From: Balanoglossus misakiensis
Taxonomy: Eukaryota > Hemichordata
Length of the DNA stretch: 64,000 nt
Direction of reading: 5' to 3'
NCBI GenBank assembly: GCA_040954595.2
Contig: CM082576.2
Coordinates: forward strand, 4,154,001 to 4,218,000
The notes beneath the pieces are model-generated. The model worked only from the letters and a program-made list of their open reading frames with translations, did not search any database and was not told the DNA's origin. Made by a program: the position numbers and the translations under genes. Below are positions 40,001-50,400 of the stretch, piece after piece (within the stretch, counting starts at the first letter, position 1; each line of letters opens with the position of its first letter).

Positions 40001-43000
40001 TATGTTCCAACGAAGTACAATGATGCTTACTCGTTCATTCTTACACGACAACCGATATGCTAATAAACTACGCGAAAATAAAGAATTTGGTAGCGGGAAA
40101 GTTGTTATCTTTACCATTGGCGAAACACCTCCACTCTTTGCAACACTGCCCTTCTACAACAACAAGCTTTGGCACTGGGCATTCCAGCGACGGTACGATC
40201 GGGTAGATCTGACATAGCGGCTTGCAGACAAGAACGCCAAGGTCGCACCGACAAGACTGGACACACCCATCTTGGATTTCTTCGCCATCTGGTAAAATTT
40301 GGTCTCGGAATTGACAAGGCCCACCTGGAAAAGAAAGGTAGACACAAAAACTAGGTGACATTCCGTAAAATTAAAGGTCATGCAGCGTGAACCGGTTGTA
40401 TATTTGTGTAGTTTCAGTAATGTGGAGGGCATAACTGTTCTAACAAAAGTTTGTGTATCTAGTCCCATGTGTGTGGGCCAGTTTATACGAGCGGAGTACT
40501 GCATAATTCTCCTTGCACCAACCGTCCATTTTTTTTTCGTTGGACACCATCACTTTTTTGAAGAAAATGTGTCTTTTTGTCAAACTGGTTGGAACTCGGC
40601 TTTTCGTCTTTAAAGTTCCTTGTACTTGTCCTCCATAGAAGCGCGATATTGCTAATAAGAGAGAACGCCCATAATTCCCACCGCGCTAAACGCCTGGCAC
40701 CATAACTCAATTATTTCAACTATGTAGACTGAGGTGAAATGGGCAACGCGCCACCTTTTGACTTTTGGGGAGTTTAATTTTTTCGTTCGCAGCGGAAGGT
40801 CTGCACTAATTAGTCGCTGCTCTGTTCAACATGATGAGCCGTTGTCGTCAGAACCAAAACGCCAACTAACTGCTTGAAACCTCTTGCGCTATTTTTCTTG
40901 CTTTAAAGATCACGTGACAAATAACCTGCCGAGATTCAATTTGGTGGAGTAACATTTATAGTTATTGCTTTATCGAACGTGAAAACACGCAGTTTGTACC
41001 AATAAGCCCAGGGAAAGTGTACTGTCGTTTTATTTTCAGAATTTAGTTGTTGCGGTCTGAAAGTCCAGACAGAAACAATTTCTAGGACAGACACAGCATT
41101 TTGAATGTTTTATTTCTATATTCGTTTGACAACTTCGCGGGTTATTAAGCATTCTTTTGAAACGACGGTTCACTACACAATGTCACAGTGCTTCATAAAC
41201 ATGGATTGAAAAATAACAGGTTATAAATGCCAAACTTCTGGGAATAATCATAAATAAACCAAATGAACCAACAAAACATTCCATAAATTCTCTTCTCACC
41301 GAAATCTTGTGAAGACATCACCATGATATATCGCAGGGCCGTGGGAAGGGAAAAAATTCCCAAACCAAGCGTGCTGTCTGTAGAGTGACGTACTGCTCTC
41401 TTGGATGTTTTCTTTCAAGAAAATTGTTGATGTCGGTCTCACATTTTTGTGGAGAAACACACTATTTATAGGGGCATGATAGTATTACATATTGGGTTAC
41501 CAACGTTACCTGTCGAATTTGCAGTTGTCAGAACGATTATATCCGAGAACGGCAGATATTCTGGCAAGATGACGTAATGTGTTGGTAATATCCGGACTCT
41601 GATCTTCATGAAGTAAACAGTGTTCGATGTTAAACCTATGACTTCAACGAAGACCTTGTGCTCGTTGTAATCAACGCCTCGTCTTTTACGGGTTCTGTCT
41701 GTTGGAACCGTGGTTGTTGCCTGTGGCAGAGAAATAAATCGTTTGTGGTAACCACAACAATAGAAGAAATCTGAAGAAAACACCAATCTAAAGTTATGAA
41801 AATCAAATATTACAAAGGCAGATCACCTCCTGAACTGTTTGGTGAATTGCCCACGACTGTCTACATCTGATGTACTATAACACAAAATTCACCTGTACAC
41901 GTTTGAGTCTCCATCGACTCAGATCCTCAACGTCAACTTCGTTGGTGTAATAAATCTCATAACTGTCAATTATGGCAAGTAGTTCTGGATTGGTTGGAGG
42001 AAAGAAACTGACCACCACCGACGATGGACCCGATAATTCGGCTAACACTGCTTGCACCTCGTTCGGGCTCTCTGTAGGTAGGAATACGGAAAATACGCTT
42101 TCGTTACACGCTTACAAATACCACATCTTCCATGGAAAAACGTCTTGCTGAAGCACCCGATGTAATGGCCTGATGCGCTTTGGGCACGAACTGGAAGCGG
42201 CGGCGACATTTCGAAATGGCTTTTATACTTAAGTAACAAATGTTTTTGGCATACAGGGTATTTTTAAAAATCACTTATCCTGTTCATGCCCCTCTCACCT
42301 TGATGAGGGTGATGGCAGAAAAACTCCTCACAGCAATCATCCTCGTCCCTCTTCCCAATGAAAGGCTCTGGGCAGAGAGGTAATGCGGGCATGTTGGGCA
42401 GGGGAACGAGGACGGGACACAGCGGCACACAGCGAAATGAACCGTAGAGACAGTGGCATCTCTGCTGACAATCCACGTCCACCCAGTCACCTTCGTTGAC
42501 CTCCACTCCTTCAAGTTCACAGGGCAAATTGGCTGAAACAAAGAAACATGGCAAAACATACGTGTGATGTGAAGTGGGCTACAGGTGGATTTGGGGAGAG
42601 AAACACTCCGAACGATTGGATCTGTACATTTTGCTGATTATTGGCTGTTCTGTTCTTGGGTGTCCGCTCTGCAGATCTGATTGGCTCGTGAAAGCGCAAG
42701 ATTTAAACAAGAACCAGCAAATGTGAAGATCTGATTTTAATCAGATTGGACTACAGGCTCAAATATACATGATACAAGGCATTTGGATGATAAACTTACG
42801 CGGTGGACCGCATTGCCATTGCTGACAACACTCCCCGGGCACGTCGACCAATCTCGGCGATGGACACTCCAACGTCGGAGACATCAGATATGGCGGACAC
42901 ATGGATACACAGGCAACGTTGCCGCCATGGCAACGACACACTGCGTCACAATCGACGTCAAACCTTTCGCCATCTTCGTAAACGTTGCCGTTAAATTCGC

Positions 43001-44278
43001 AAGATCCGGCTAAGAGAGCAAATCAGGATGAAGGAAAATGACTCACCTAATATTTTGTTTTCATTGTCACTCTCGAGACTACGTGGTAATTTTCACAAAC
43101 AAATGAGATTAATTAATTGGGCTACCAGCTGGCCATTAAGTACAGATGTATACATGTACTAAAATGGCAGATGAAGAGTATCTACATTTCTTGGATGAGT
43201 GTTCTATTTGAAGTTACTGTTATTCGATCATCGACAACTTTATGTTATTTATAGCAGTTACATATACAGTATCACTGCAAAATTATCACAAGGCATCTAA
43301 CATCGAGAATGACAGCACGTTTCATTGACGCAATAGAAGCCATTACGATAACGACCGGAAGTCATTATTGGGACTGCTGACTGTCTGGGAAGGAATCAGA
43401 TACTTACTGGGCGGGAGACACACCCACATTTCACAGCATTCGCCCTCTGGAGGCGGCATCAGTACAGGATTTGGACAAGTTACCCGGTCGGGTTGCAGCT
43501 GGCCGTTGTCCTCGCAACGGGTCATGCAGAATTCGCTGCCATCGTCACAGTAGCAGGTTTCGTTGCAACCGTGGTTGTAGATCTCGCCGTGTCGATGTTC
43601 TGTTTGGTCATGCCAACAAGCTGGGCCGAAGAATCAATAGTGTACATTCAAGAACTCGTCATTTTTCCAATATAGAAAAACAATATATAGTTTTTAATTC
43701 TCGAGAGCACTTCACAAACTTCCACCCAATCAGCAGAAATATATCGCTACTGTTTGATGCACCCCCTCGCCCGGATCCTAGGCCCGCAATTTCCAGTTTA
43801 TATGCAGTTACAATAGAGCCAGATTCAAGTATCGCTGGTCGAGATTAGAAAAAATATATATGATTAACTTACAGCGTTTGGGATCATTTGTGGAGCCTTC
43901 CTCACAGACCAAGACCTGGCAGCACTCCGGTTCCTCGGGGTGGGGAACGTTGCGGCAGTTGACCGGGTTAATGATGGTGATGTCTTCGGGAGCCGGGCAA
44001 GATTTCGCCGCGCACGCCCATTCGCCCGTGTGACAGGTGCATGTTTCGCAGCCTTTGTGCAGCGATTCGCCGTGACTGTAGTGAGTAGAATTGAAGTGGC
44101 ACCAGGAACCTGAAAGGTGATCACGTGGCCGGAAAGCTTTAATTTAACAGCTGGGGGGTATTCATGGCGATCAACAGGTATGGTCTTTTTTATACTGGCA
44201 GAAATATTAGACTTGTGGGAACACTCCCGAGAACACACTCATGCACTCCCTCCCCCTCCTTCCTCATTATCCCTTCTC

Positions 44279-44310
<32 letters not shown>

Positions 44311-47300
44311 TTGGACTCGGCCTCAAAACTGAATAAACACCCCCAACCACTGTAGACACACTCACCGAGCGAGGAAGTTCTGTAGACCAACGTTTCAGTG
44401 AATGTTGATTCCTCGATAAGCTCCCCGTCGATTGGCATGGCAGCAATGCGGATAAAATAGTCCACACCTTCTTGGGTATCTTCCAAGACGAATGCGGCGG
44501 TATTCCCAACCTGAAATGCAATAGGTACATCGTGGCACATCGTATATCGAGCTATCAGCTGCAGGAGCTAGGGATAATGTGTCTAATTAGACATAAAGAC
44601 TCATTCATTTTCATCTTCCATAAATCTGGACGTATATGTTGCTCGGACTATCCCTGTAAAGCCCCTGATGGGCGAATGATCTTCACCAAGTACAAGAAAT
44701 TCCGTTTGTTTCTTGTTTTCGGGCCCAAAAAGTGGCGATCCTCTGATTGCCTAAAGCTATTTAATACGACGAAAAAGAAGAGAATGAAATGATCTAGTCA
44801 AAGCGCATTTTTCGTAAAATGGCGCACAAAAAAATCAAATACGTGTACCTGTCTGGCAAACCACTCATCGGTAGAATCTGAGTATTCTGTGGTGAAGAAG
44901 AGTACATATCGGAAATCTGCCGACGTCAGAAATGGATTCCATTCTATCGTCAATGAGCCCAGTGTCTCTGATGTGACGTGAACGTTGAAAGGACCTAGAG
45001 AGATGTAGACAGACAGACAGACAAACAAACAGAGATAGAGAGAAATTATCAAAACGCCTTATTCCTTTATCTTCCTTAACATACACGGTGCGCAATCGTG
45101 AAACGTAGTTCCTGCAATAGTATATTCGTTTTTCATCATTCATTTTTAGTACTAATTTTAAAATAGCGTCGCGTTTATGCTAAGTTTACTATTATCCATA
45201 CACTTTATTGTTCCATGACGCCCGTGGCACAACTTGATTAAAAAGAGAAAGCGTAATTCCGGCGCGAATACAAGGTCCACCCACCCGGCCAGACAAGAGT
45301 TTCCTTGTCCCGACTGGCATCATTCCGCGGCTAACCCTGAAATTGGGACACTGTTGGTATTAGATTTCACAACCGTGCGTTCTGCGGCAGCGATTTTCAA
45401 AATATTAGTACCAAACGAGGACAAAAACATAATTTTGTATGGTAACTGAAGAAAGGGGCGTTAAGGGTCTAAGAAAGTTGTTGTTTCGTGTTAGTTATCT
45501 CTCCAGGGGCCACTGTAGACCAACTGTTTTCGCCCCGCTACATATTAGATGTAGTTTCCTGTAGTTCCGTACATAATATTGAAAGGTTTGCACACTGCAG
45601 TGTGTGTTCGTTCAAAACATTTGAGACACACTTGACGTATTTACATAAATGCTTGCCCTTTCAGAATCGAGGTTGTGTTATTTTTCGATAGACAAGAATC
45701 CTTTTTACCCTGAATGCTACCGGTTTCTGTCGTTTCATTGTTGAGGCACTGAAGTCAGTGAAGGAGTGGTGTCGAATATCACCGTGAAACGTTCACCTGG
45801 CACCTTTGGTGATTTCATGGTCCAGGGACGGTGATGGTGTTGATATTTGCCGTGGCGCGGGTTCACTTCCATTTTTGGTAGCTTATAATGTGCGTCATTT
45901 TTATTCCAAATTTGCCTATCGGTAATGATATTTTTGGAATTGCCATTTTAGTAGGTTTATCTCTCGTCAAGGATTACGCCTTACATTATCGCTTTCAAAC
46001 CGAATTGAGCTTACAGCTAATCTTATCAGGGTTCATAAATGGTAGTGTTCAGCAAGGATACTTGTTTTCAAACTTTGATTTAAAAGTACATCAATCAAAA
46101 CAGGCCAAACAATCGTAATCGTCATCGTCGTCATCATCATCTCCATCTCCATCTCTCTCTTTCTCTCTTTCTCTCTCTAGCTCTGCCCCCCCCCCCCTCA
46201 TTTAACCTCTATCTCCATCAGCAAAATAGTCATCGGGATTATACTGGAGTTGCTATCAGACTGTAGCACGTCTGGATGTGATCTAGTAATATCACGGAAG
46301 CAATTTCCCCCACTAATTCAGACGACCGCGGCATTAAAACTCTAACGGAATTGTGCTGATCGTTTGCACAACCATGATCCTATTGACAGTAAAATGGTTA
46401 AGGCATGCCTAAACAGACTGATCCCTGCAATAGAAATTTTATACTCAGAACACGGCCAGTCACCTCGGTTTTCTTTCATTGCAGTGACTTACTTAGACAG
46501 TAAACCTTGAATATGCCCTAGCCAAGAGCAAGAAAACACTCGAGTGAAAAAGGTGACTCCACGATTCAAGGCTTCAAAAGAAGCTAATGCCTTTCTTTAT
46601 ACAGACAGGAGCACTTGAGAACACAAAGATAAGACCCAAAAGTCTGAATTCTGGTTTCCTTAGTGAGACAGTGGTACTAAACTAGGCGGATTTTCTTGGT
46701 TTTGCGTGAGAGTATCGGCTCGAGGAGAACAAAGTCTCCCACATCCCATGAATATTAAGAAGTCATTTTCTTCGCGGTTCCCGTTTGTTGTTCAGGGCTG
46801 CGGACCCACTACATGACTTGTATTAAGGGTTGCGGAAAAATGAGAAGCGATAACCACACAGGTTCCATTGGAGTCTCTTTTTCAAACACGTAGAATATAT
46901 TTAATGATAATTATGTCAACTTCTCTAATTAGTAGGATCACTCTCGGATCTTTTAGGAATATTATAGGTGTGGTGACAAAGTTACCTTCATGTTGTTTGA
47001 AGTGCACCAGTTAAACAGACCAGAGACGCACAGCTCATTCATCATGTTATTTGTCACGTGTCAGCTACTGGAATTGAAATAACCCATGTGAAAACACTAC
47101 TCAATCGCTCAATTTACAAATTCATCAATCTTGTGCGGAGGGAAAGTGAATAATCAAAAAAACTCACTCACCCTTGCAGACGTTTTGCTCGCAGGTGAGA
47201 CCAAATTCCTGGTCGCACGGAGACGAGAGGTCATCGCAGTAATCGTGGACTTGGCCGGCGCAGACCGTGCAGCAGTCACACCCGTCAGTTCGCCGCCTTT

Positions 47301-47445
47301 CCCCGTGACACTCCGCGGAGAGCGGCGGCGGCAGGCACTCCTCGCAGACGGCGATGCACTTGTCGAGACATCGCACCCGCGGCGGCGCCTGGCAGAGCAG
47401 AACAACGAAGCCAAGACGGAGAAGGAGGAGAAACGGCGAGGCCAT
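36871..47445 (-). CDS. Single-pass membrane protein with IGFBP, FN3 and VWC domains (epidermal cell surface receptor-like), 14 exons
   Basis: Joined exons: 47445-47172, 44994-44849, 44510-44366, 44109-43873, 43620-43408, 43009-42800, 42532-42299, 42071-41893, 41720-41510, 40324-40115, 39715-39512, 39374-39024, 38699-38379, 37082-36871. They total 3,147 nt and keep one frame, giving 1,048 residues. Order: signal peptide and IGFBP-like domain (1-91), FN3-A (92-188), VWC1-4 (189-486), FN3-B (487-616), VWC5-6 (617-754), FN3-C (755-871), FN3-D (872-978), membrane helix (about 990-1015) and a 33-residue cytoplasmic tail. All introns have consensus GT/AG ends; all are phase 1 except the two that split FN3-A and FN3-B, which are phase 0. 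The architecture resembles invertebrate proteins annotated as putative epidermal cell surface receptor. VWC domains often bind BMP-type ligands and IGFBP domains bind insulin-like factors, but the ligand here is unknown. An upstream in-frame ATG (47,472) would add nine residues. The C-terminus may differ if exon 14 is spliced onward (see 36,537-36,610). Confidence 0.88.
37083..38378 (-). other. Intron 13 of the receptor gene
   Basis: Lies between the FN3-D exon and the membrane-helix exon, about 1.3 kb, with donor G|GTGAGT and acceptor TTTGTTGCAG. No additional domain exon was recognised in it. Confidence 0.75.
38379..38699 (-). CDS. Receptor exon 13: fibronectin type III domain D
   Basis: A single 321-nt, phase 1-1 exon with IYISSVTDSSIKVSWRSL (B-strand tryptophan) and LKSQHKYSVLLLGIWGNGT. 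NDTTDD and GNGT offer N-glycosylation sites. It is the domain nearest the membrane. The acceptor is GTTTTGCAG and the donor ACAG|GTGAGT. Confidence 0.87.
39024..39374 (-). CDS. Receptor exon 12: fibronectin type III domain C
   Basis: A single 351-nt, phase 1-1 exon. After a proline-rich linker (THRPPPSVLPPRS), it encodes VSMAVIRWSRL with the B-strand tryptophan and GLESGKTYLTQIVV with the conserved tyrosine. Unlike FN3-A and FN3-B it has no internal intron. Confidence 0.87.
39512..39715 (-). CDS. Receptor exon 11: VWC domain 6
   Basis: This 204-nt, phase 1-1 exon encodes EGDCRRNNRTYLNGEEW, then CDQRCFCTDGAVTCQHLCP and the closing VDVPDTCCQQWVC. It is the last VWC before the membrane-proximal FN3 pair. 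N-glycosylation at NRT is possible. Confidence 0.92.
40115..40324 (-). CDS. Receptor exon 10: VWC domain 5
   Basis: This 210-nt, phase 1-1 exon encodes GPCQFRDQILPDGEEIQDGC, CRCDLGVLVCKPLC and the closing VVEGQCCKEWRC. The acceptor is TTCTTTCCAG and the donor is AATG|GTAAAG. Confidence 0.92.
40325..41509 (-). other. Intron 9 of the receptor gene
   Basis: About 1.2 kb between FN3-B and VWC5. I see no further VWC or FN3 exon on the minus strand and no other recognisable feature. Confidence 0.7.
41510..42071 (-). CDS. Receptor exons 8-9: fibronectin type III domain B
   Basis: Exon 8 (42,071-41,893) carries SVVVSFFPP and DSYEIYYT, the B and C strands of an FN3 fold, with phenylalanine in place of the usual B-strand tryptophan. 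Exon 9 (41,720-41,510) carries the second half, with GLTSNTVYFMKIRV. As in FN3-A, a phase-0 intron splits the domain just after the C' strand (RVQ|ATT). A basic segment, RTRKRRG, sits early in exon 9 and could be a protease site. Outer introns are phase 1. Confidence 0.87.
42299..42532 (-). CDS. Receptor exon 7: VWC domain 4
   Basis: This 234-nt, phase 1-1 exon encodes LPCELEGVEVNEGDWVDVDC, CQQRCHCLYGSFRC and the closing DDCCEEFFC. It is somewhat longer than its neighbours because of a proline/leucine-rich insert (VPLPNMPALPLCP). It is preceded by acceptor TTGTTTCAG. Confidence 0.92.
42800..43009 (-). CDS. Receptor exon 6: VWC domain 3
   Basis: This 210-nt, phase 1-1 exon encodes GSCEFNGNVYEDGERFDVDC, then CRCHGG, VSMCPP and the closing VDVPGECCQQWQC. 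The closing motif is shared almost unchanged with VWC6 and more loosely with VWC5, pointing to duplication within the gene. Confidence 0.92.
43408..43620 (-). CDS. Receptor exon 5: VWC domain 2
   Basis: This 213-nt, phase 1-1 exon encodes SCWHD at the start, CNETCYCDDGSEFC in the middle and GECCEMWVC at the end, the usual VWC cysteine pattern. The acceptor is CGGCCCAG and the donor is CCCA|GTAAGT. Confidence 0.9.
43873..44109 (-). CDS. Receptor exon 4: VWC domain 1
   Basis: This 237-nt, phase 1-1 exon encodes one von Willebrand factor type C module: WCHF, then C-E-T-C-T-C, WACAAKSCP, and the closing ECCQVLVC. About ten cysteines match the VWC spacing. It begins with acceptor TTTCAG|GTTCC and ends CGCT|GTAAGT. 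Confidence 0.9.
44278..44310. repeat. Poly-C run followed by a (CT)n microsatellite
   Basis: Twelve C at 44,278-44,289 run into about ten CT repeats. It lies about 55 bp downstream of the exon 3 donor of the receptor gene, inside intron 3. Confidence 0.9.
44366..44994 (-). CDS. Receptor exons 2-3: fibronectin type III domain A
   Basis: Exon 2 (44,994-44,849) starts GPFNVHV and has the B-strand tryptophan in LTIEWNP. Exon 3 (44,510-44,366) has the typical FN3 second half, ending GVDYFIRIAAM with the conserved tyrosine. A phase-0 intron of 338 bp splits the fold after ARQ. The pair is flanked by phase-1 introns, so together they form a symmetric cassette. The intron carries a C run followed by a CT repeat near the exon 3 donor side. 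Confidence 0.88.
44995..47171 (-). other. Intron 1 of the receptor gene
   Basis: About 2.2 kb between the signal-peptide exon and FN3-A. It contains a TC-rich tract and a run of 12 C at about 46,130-46,197, and a TCTG microsatellite next to the exon 2 acceptor (45,008-45,030, reading CTGTCTGTCTGT on the minus strand). No exon was recognised. Confidence 0.7.
47172..47445 (-). CDS. Receptor exon 1: signal peptide and IGFBP N-terminal-like domain
   Basis: The start at 47,445 gives MASPFLLLLRLGFVVLLCQA, a typical signal peptide, with cleavage probably near RVRC. The mature part is cysteine-dense (C-x3-C-x2-C at its start) and contains GCDCCTVC, which matches the IGFBP signature GCGCCxxC with one change. 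The exon ends in phase 1 at AAGG|GTGAGT. The ATG at 47,445 has A at -3 and G at +4; the in-frame ATG at 47,472 has A at -3 but C at +4. Confidence 0.9.
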
Positions 47446-47472
47446 GATGCGGGGTGTTTCAGCGTACCGCAT

Positions 47473-50400
47473 CCTTGCTCCGACTGCACAGTTGGTGAAT
47501 TGACCGGCCTCGTCTCAGTGAAAGCATACTTTTGGAAGTCTACCAGCGTGCCCTTTGGTCGTTCCCTGTATGCTGCCGGCATTCGGAGTGAAACCGTACA
47601 CCCGGTGATCAATCTTGTTTACGTTCTGTGCACGTGACAAGATTCTATTAAACAAGTTTACTGGGTTGAAAGAGAGAGTCAATGACTGGATTCAGACGGA
47701 TCTTAAAGTATGAATGTAAAAGTTGTTTGAATCTGGGACAATTCCGACAAAGTTGCCGTGTAAGGGTCATCTCACTTTGTGCACAGAGAATCCTCGACAG
47801 AATCACAGCCGTTCTGTCGTTTGGAGAAAAATTCTTTGATCTGGGAGTGTACTTGACCAAAGTATTTACGTCTACAGTAAGTGTACTGGTATTTCCTGTC
47901 AGCATTTAGGGTCTGTTTATCGTGAAATTTATCAACAATTAAGTTGTCATAACATTAGCGTACGATATGGTCACATTCTCGACGGGGTTTCCCACTGACC
48001 GCTGGGCAAAGGTGCACACAGATCGACCTCAACACTGACCACACTGGATCAACTGCCGTCAGCGGGGAATTCTCCCTCTCCAGGGAAAACTGCCAAAATC
48101 CGTCCTTCGTCCCAAACTAGCCTGTCGGTGCATTATTTTGGAAGTCGTTGGCACGAGACATTGCCGCAGTATGTTTGCAAACTGAAACCCGATCCAAAAT
48201 CTTAATGAAACCCGGGCAATATGAATACTGTGTGAACAAATTTGGCCCTTCGATTTCGCCAACAAACAAGAAAACCCATAGCTAAAATCGTTTGGAATAA
48301 TCACGGTCACGCAGTTGAATAATTCTCGCTTTAGACCATTTTTGTCATTTTGTCTGACAAGTGCACGGTCCCAAAAACGCAGTCTCTCAATTGGCCACAA
48401 AATCCACTGTACGTGATCTCTACCAAGCGAATTCTGGCCACAACATCAGCCCCCCCCCCCCCCCCCAAACACACACACACTCTCTCCGGATTCAGTCTCT
48501 CCGACAGGTGGGAGAGACTGTTATTTTTCAATATCGAGCCAACGAAAATATTATTTTAAGGCTCAGCTTTTGAGTGGTTTCTATCTAAACACGGGTCGTG
48601 TAAAAGTTACACCTGGTGGCAGCGAACATGGATGCTGCATTATTCCACGCTGTGTTGCCGGGACTACAAAGAACCGCACTTGAGAACTTGTTCCCTAGAA
48701 ACAACTTGAGAAAGTGCTGCTAAAAGAGTGCCTTCGCAACACCTTTTTATCCAGACAATGGACAAAATACCGTTTGTTTACCACGTCACGTGACATCACC
48801 CTGGCGACGAATCCTTCTCGTCACCTCGCGTGAACTTTACTTTAGCACCGCCACTCCGTGTTTGCCTATACTTGGATATCGAGCGAATTGTGACTTTGAT
48901 ATTACATTACGGAGTCTAGTTACTAGTAATAGCTTTCTTGAGTGGAACAGAAGAACTACTGAGATGGATGGGTCAATTGTGAGTGGCTTCATAAAATTAG
49001 CTGTCGTGCCAACGTATTTTTTTTTCAGAAAAAATAAAATATGTTTAAATCGCGGTGTTTTTCAACCTTGTTCGTCAGAGGCAATACGTCAAATGTGTTC
49101 CACGTAATAAGAATTCATGTCGGAAGTCGTAAATACCAAATTGCACTTGATGCAGATACGGCAGAAAATTATGACGATGCCTGGGCGCTTTTGACATTTA
49201 CGCCCACACGCATGTGGAATAAAATGACGTCATCGCGCTCAATGTGGAAAGAGTGAATCGTTCACGGGTGCAAGTACGTTTTGAAGATGCCAAATACTGG
49301 CAGAGACATAAAGATAGTATACGTTCTATCACGAGAGGGTTTTTTTTCGTATGTGACGTCACATGACTCAGTGGGTGAACCAAACACCGACAATGTCATC
49401 GCGGAGTACTTCAACTTCTACTGTCTATGACTTCAGTCAAGGTTCTGCTGTCTGCCACATATCTTACTTTGCACATCTCTAAGAGGGTTTCCTTCCTCTG
49501 GTGTGATTATCCATGTACTTTAATATAAGCCGCATGATCAGGATTCGTCCCACAAGCACATGTGGCCAGAAAGTGTTTCCATAACCATGATAACGCCGAC
49601 CTTCGTCCCTCCTCCGTCCTCAAGAAGTGGTGTCATGTGTTTCGAAAAGAGTGAGCTGTCCTGCTTCCATATGACATATGTCATGATATAAAGCAGTCTC
49701 AGGAGGCAGTTACATGTACATTCTAAAGAACAACTCGCCCAATCCCATCTCGAATATTATCACATCAAGGGCCTATAATTTTTAGCACAATTTTTTAAAG
49801 GTTGCCAGTAAACCGAATAAATACTATTTACAAGATAATAGATACTCAACTGAATTGAAGTTACAACCATATTCATTTCCCGTTCAAAACCCACGCATTT
49901 TCAAACATATCGTATATCACATTTCCGCTTTTCCGTTTCCAAACAAAGCAAACTGACATTTGTAACTGATGGAGACTGGTGGAGACACTCTTTCTTCCGT
50001 GATCGATTGTTAATCGATATCGAACAAAAGAGCTCACGCAATGAAACATGGTCAATGAACCGTTCACGAGAACCAAAAACAGACTGGGCTCGCGAAATAT
50101 GAATTCAAAGGATATGAAAATAGTGGCAAGACTAATCATAATTCCATAACGTTGGTAGTGAAAACTACGAAACTCTTCGACCATCAGTCTCGTACATGTT
50201 GGTCCAGAAATGATTGACGCCAGTAAATCCCTTTTCTGTAATCCAATTCATCGCTATCAGCAGTCTGTGTGCTTGGGTCCATTTTTATCGTCTGCAGGGC
50301 CATCTGTATGGTGATATTCACGGGTCATTCATTTCTCAAATATTTCCACTACTTTTTGACTTAGCCGTTGGCTTTGGGAATCCATATTGCCCACATTTGT

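Noticed and set aside
39516-40217. 233-codon open frame on the plus strand
   Set aside because: Antisense to VWC6, the intron and VWC5 of the receptor gene. The minus-strand exons have cysteine patterns and splice sites; this frame has neither.
47131-47637. 168-codon plus frame and 152-codon minus frame at the receptor first exon
   Set aside because: Both are shadows of the signal-peptide/IGFBP exon, read in other frames.
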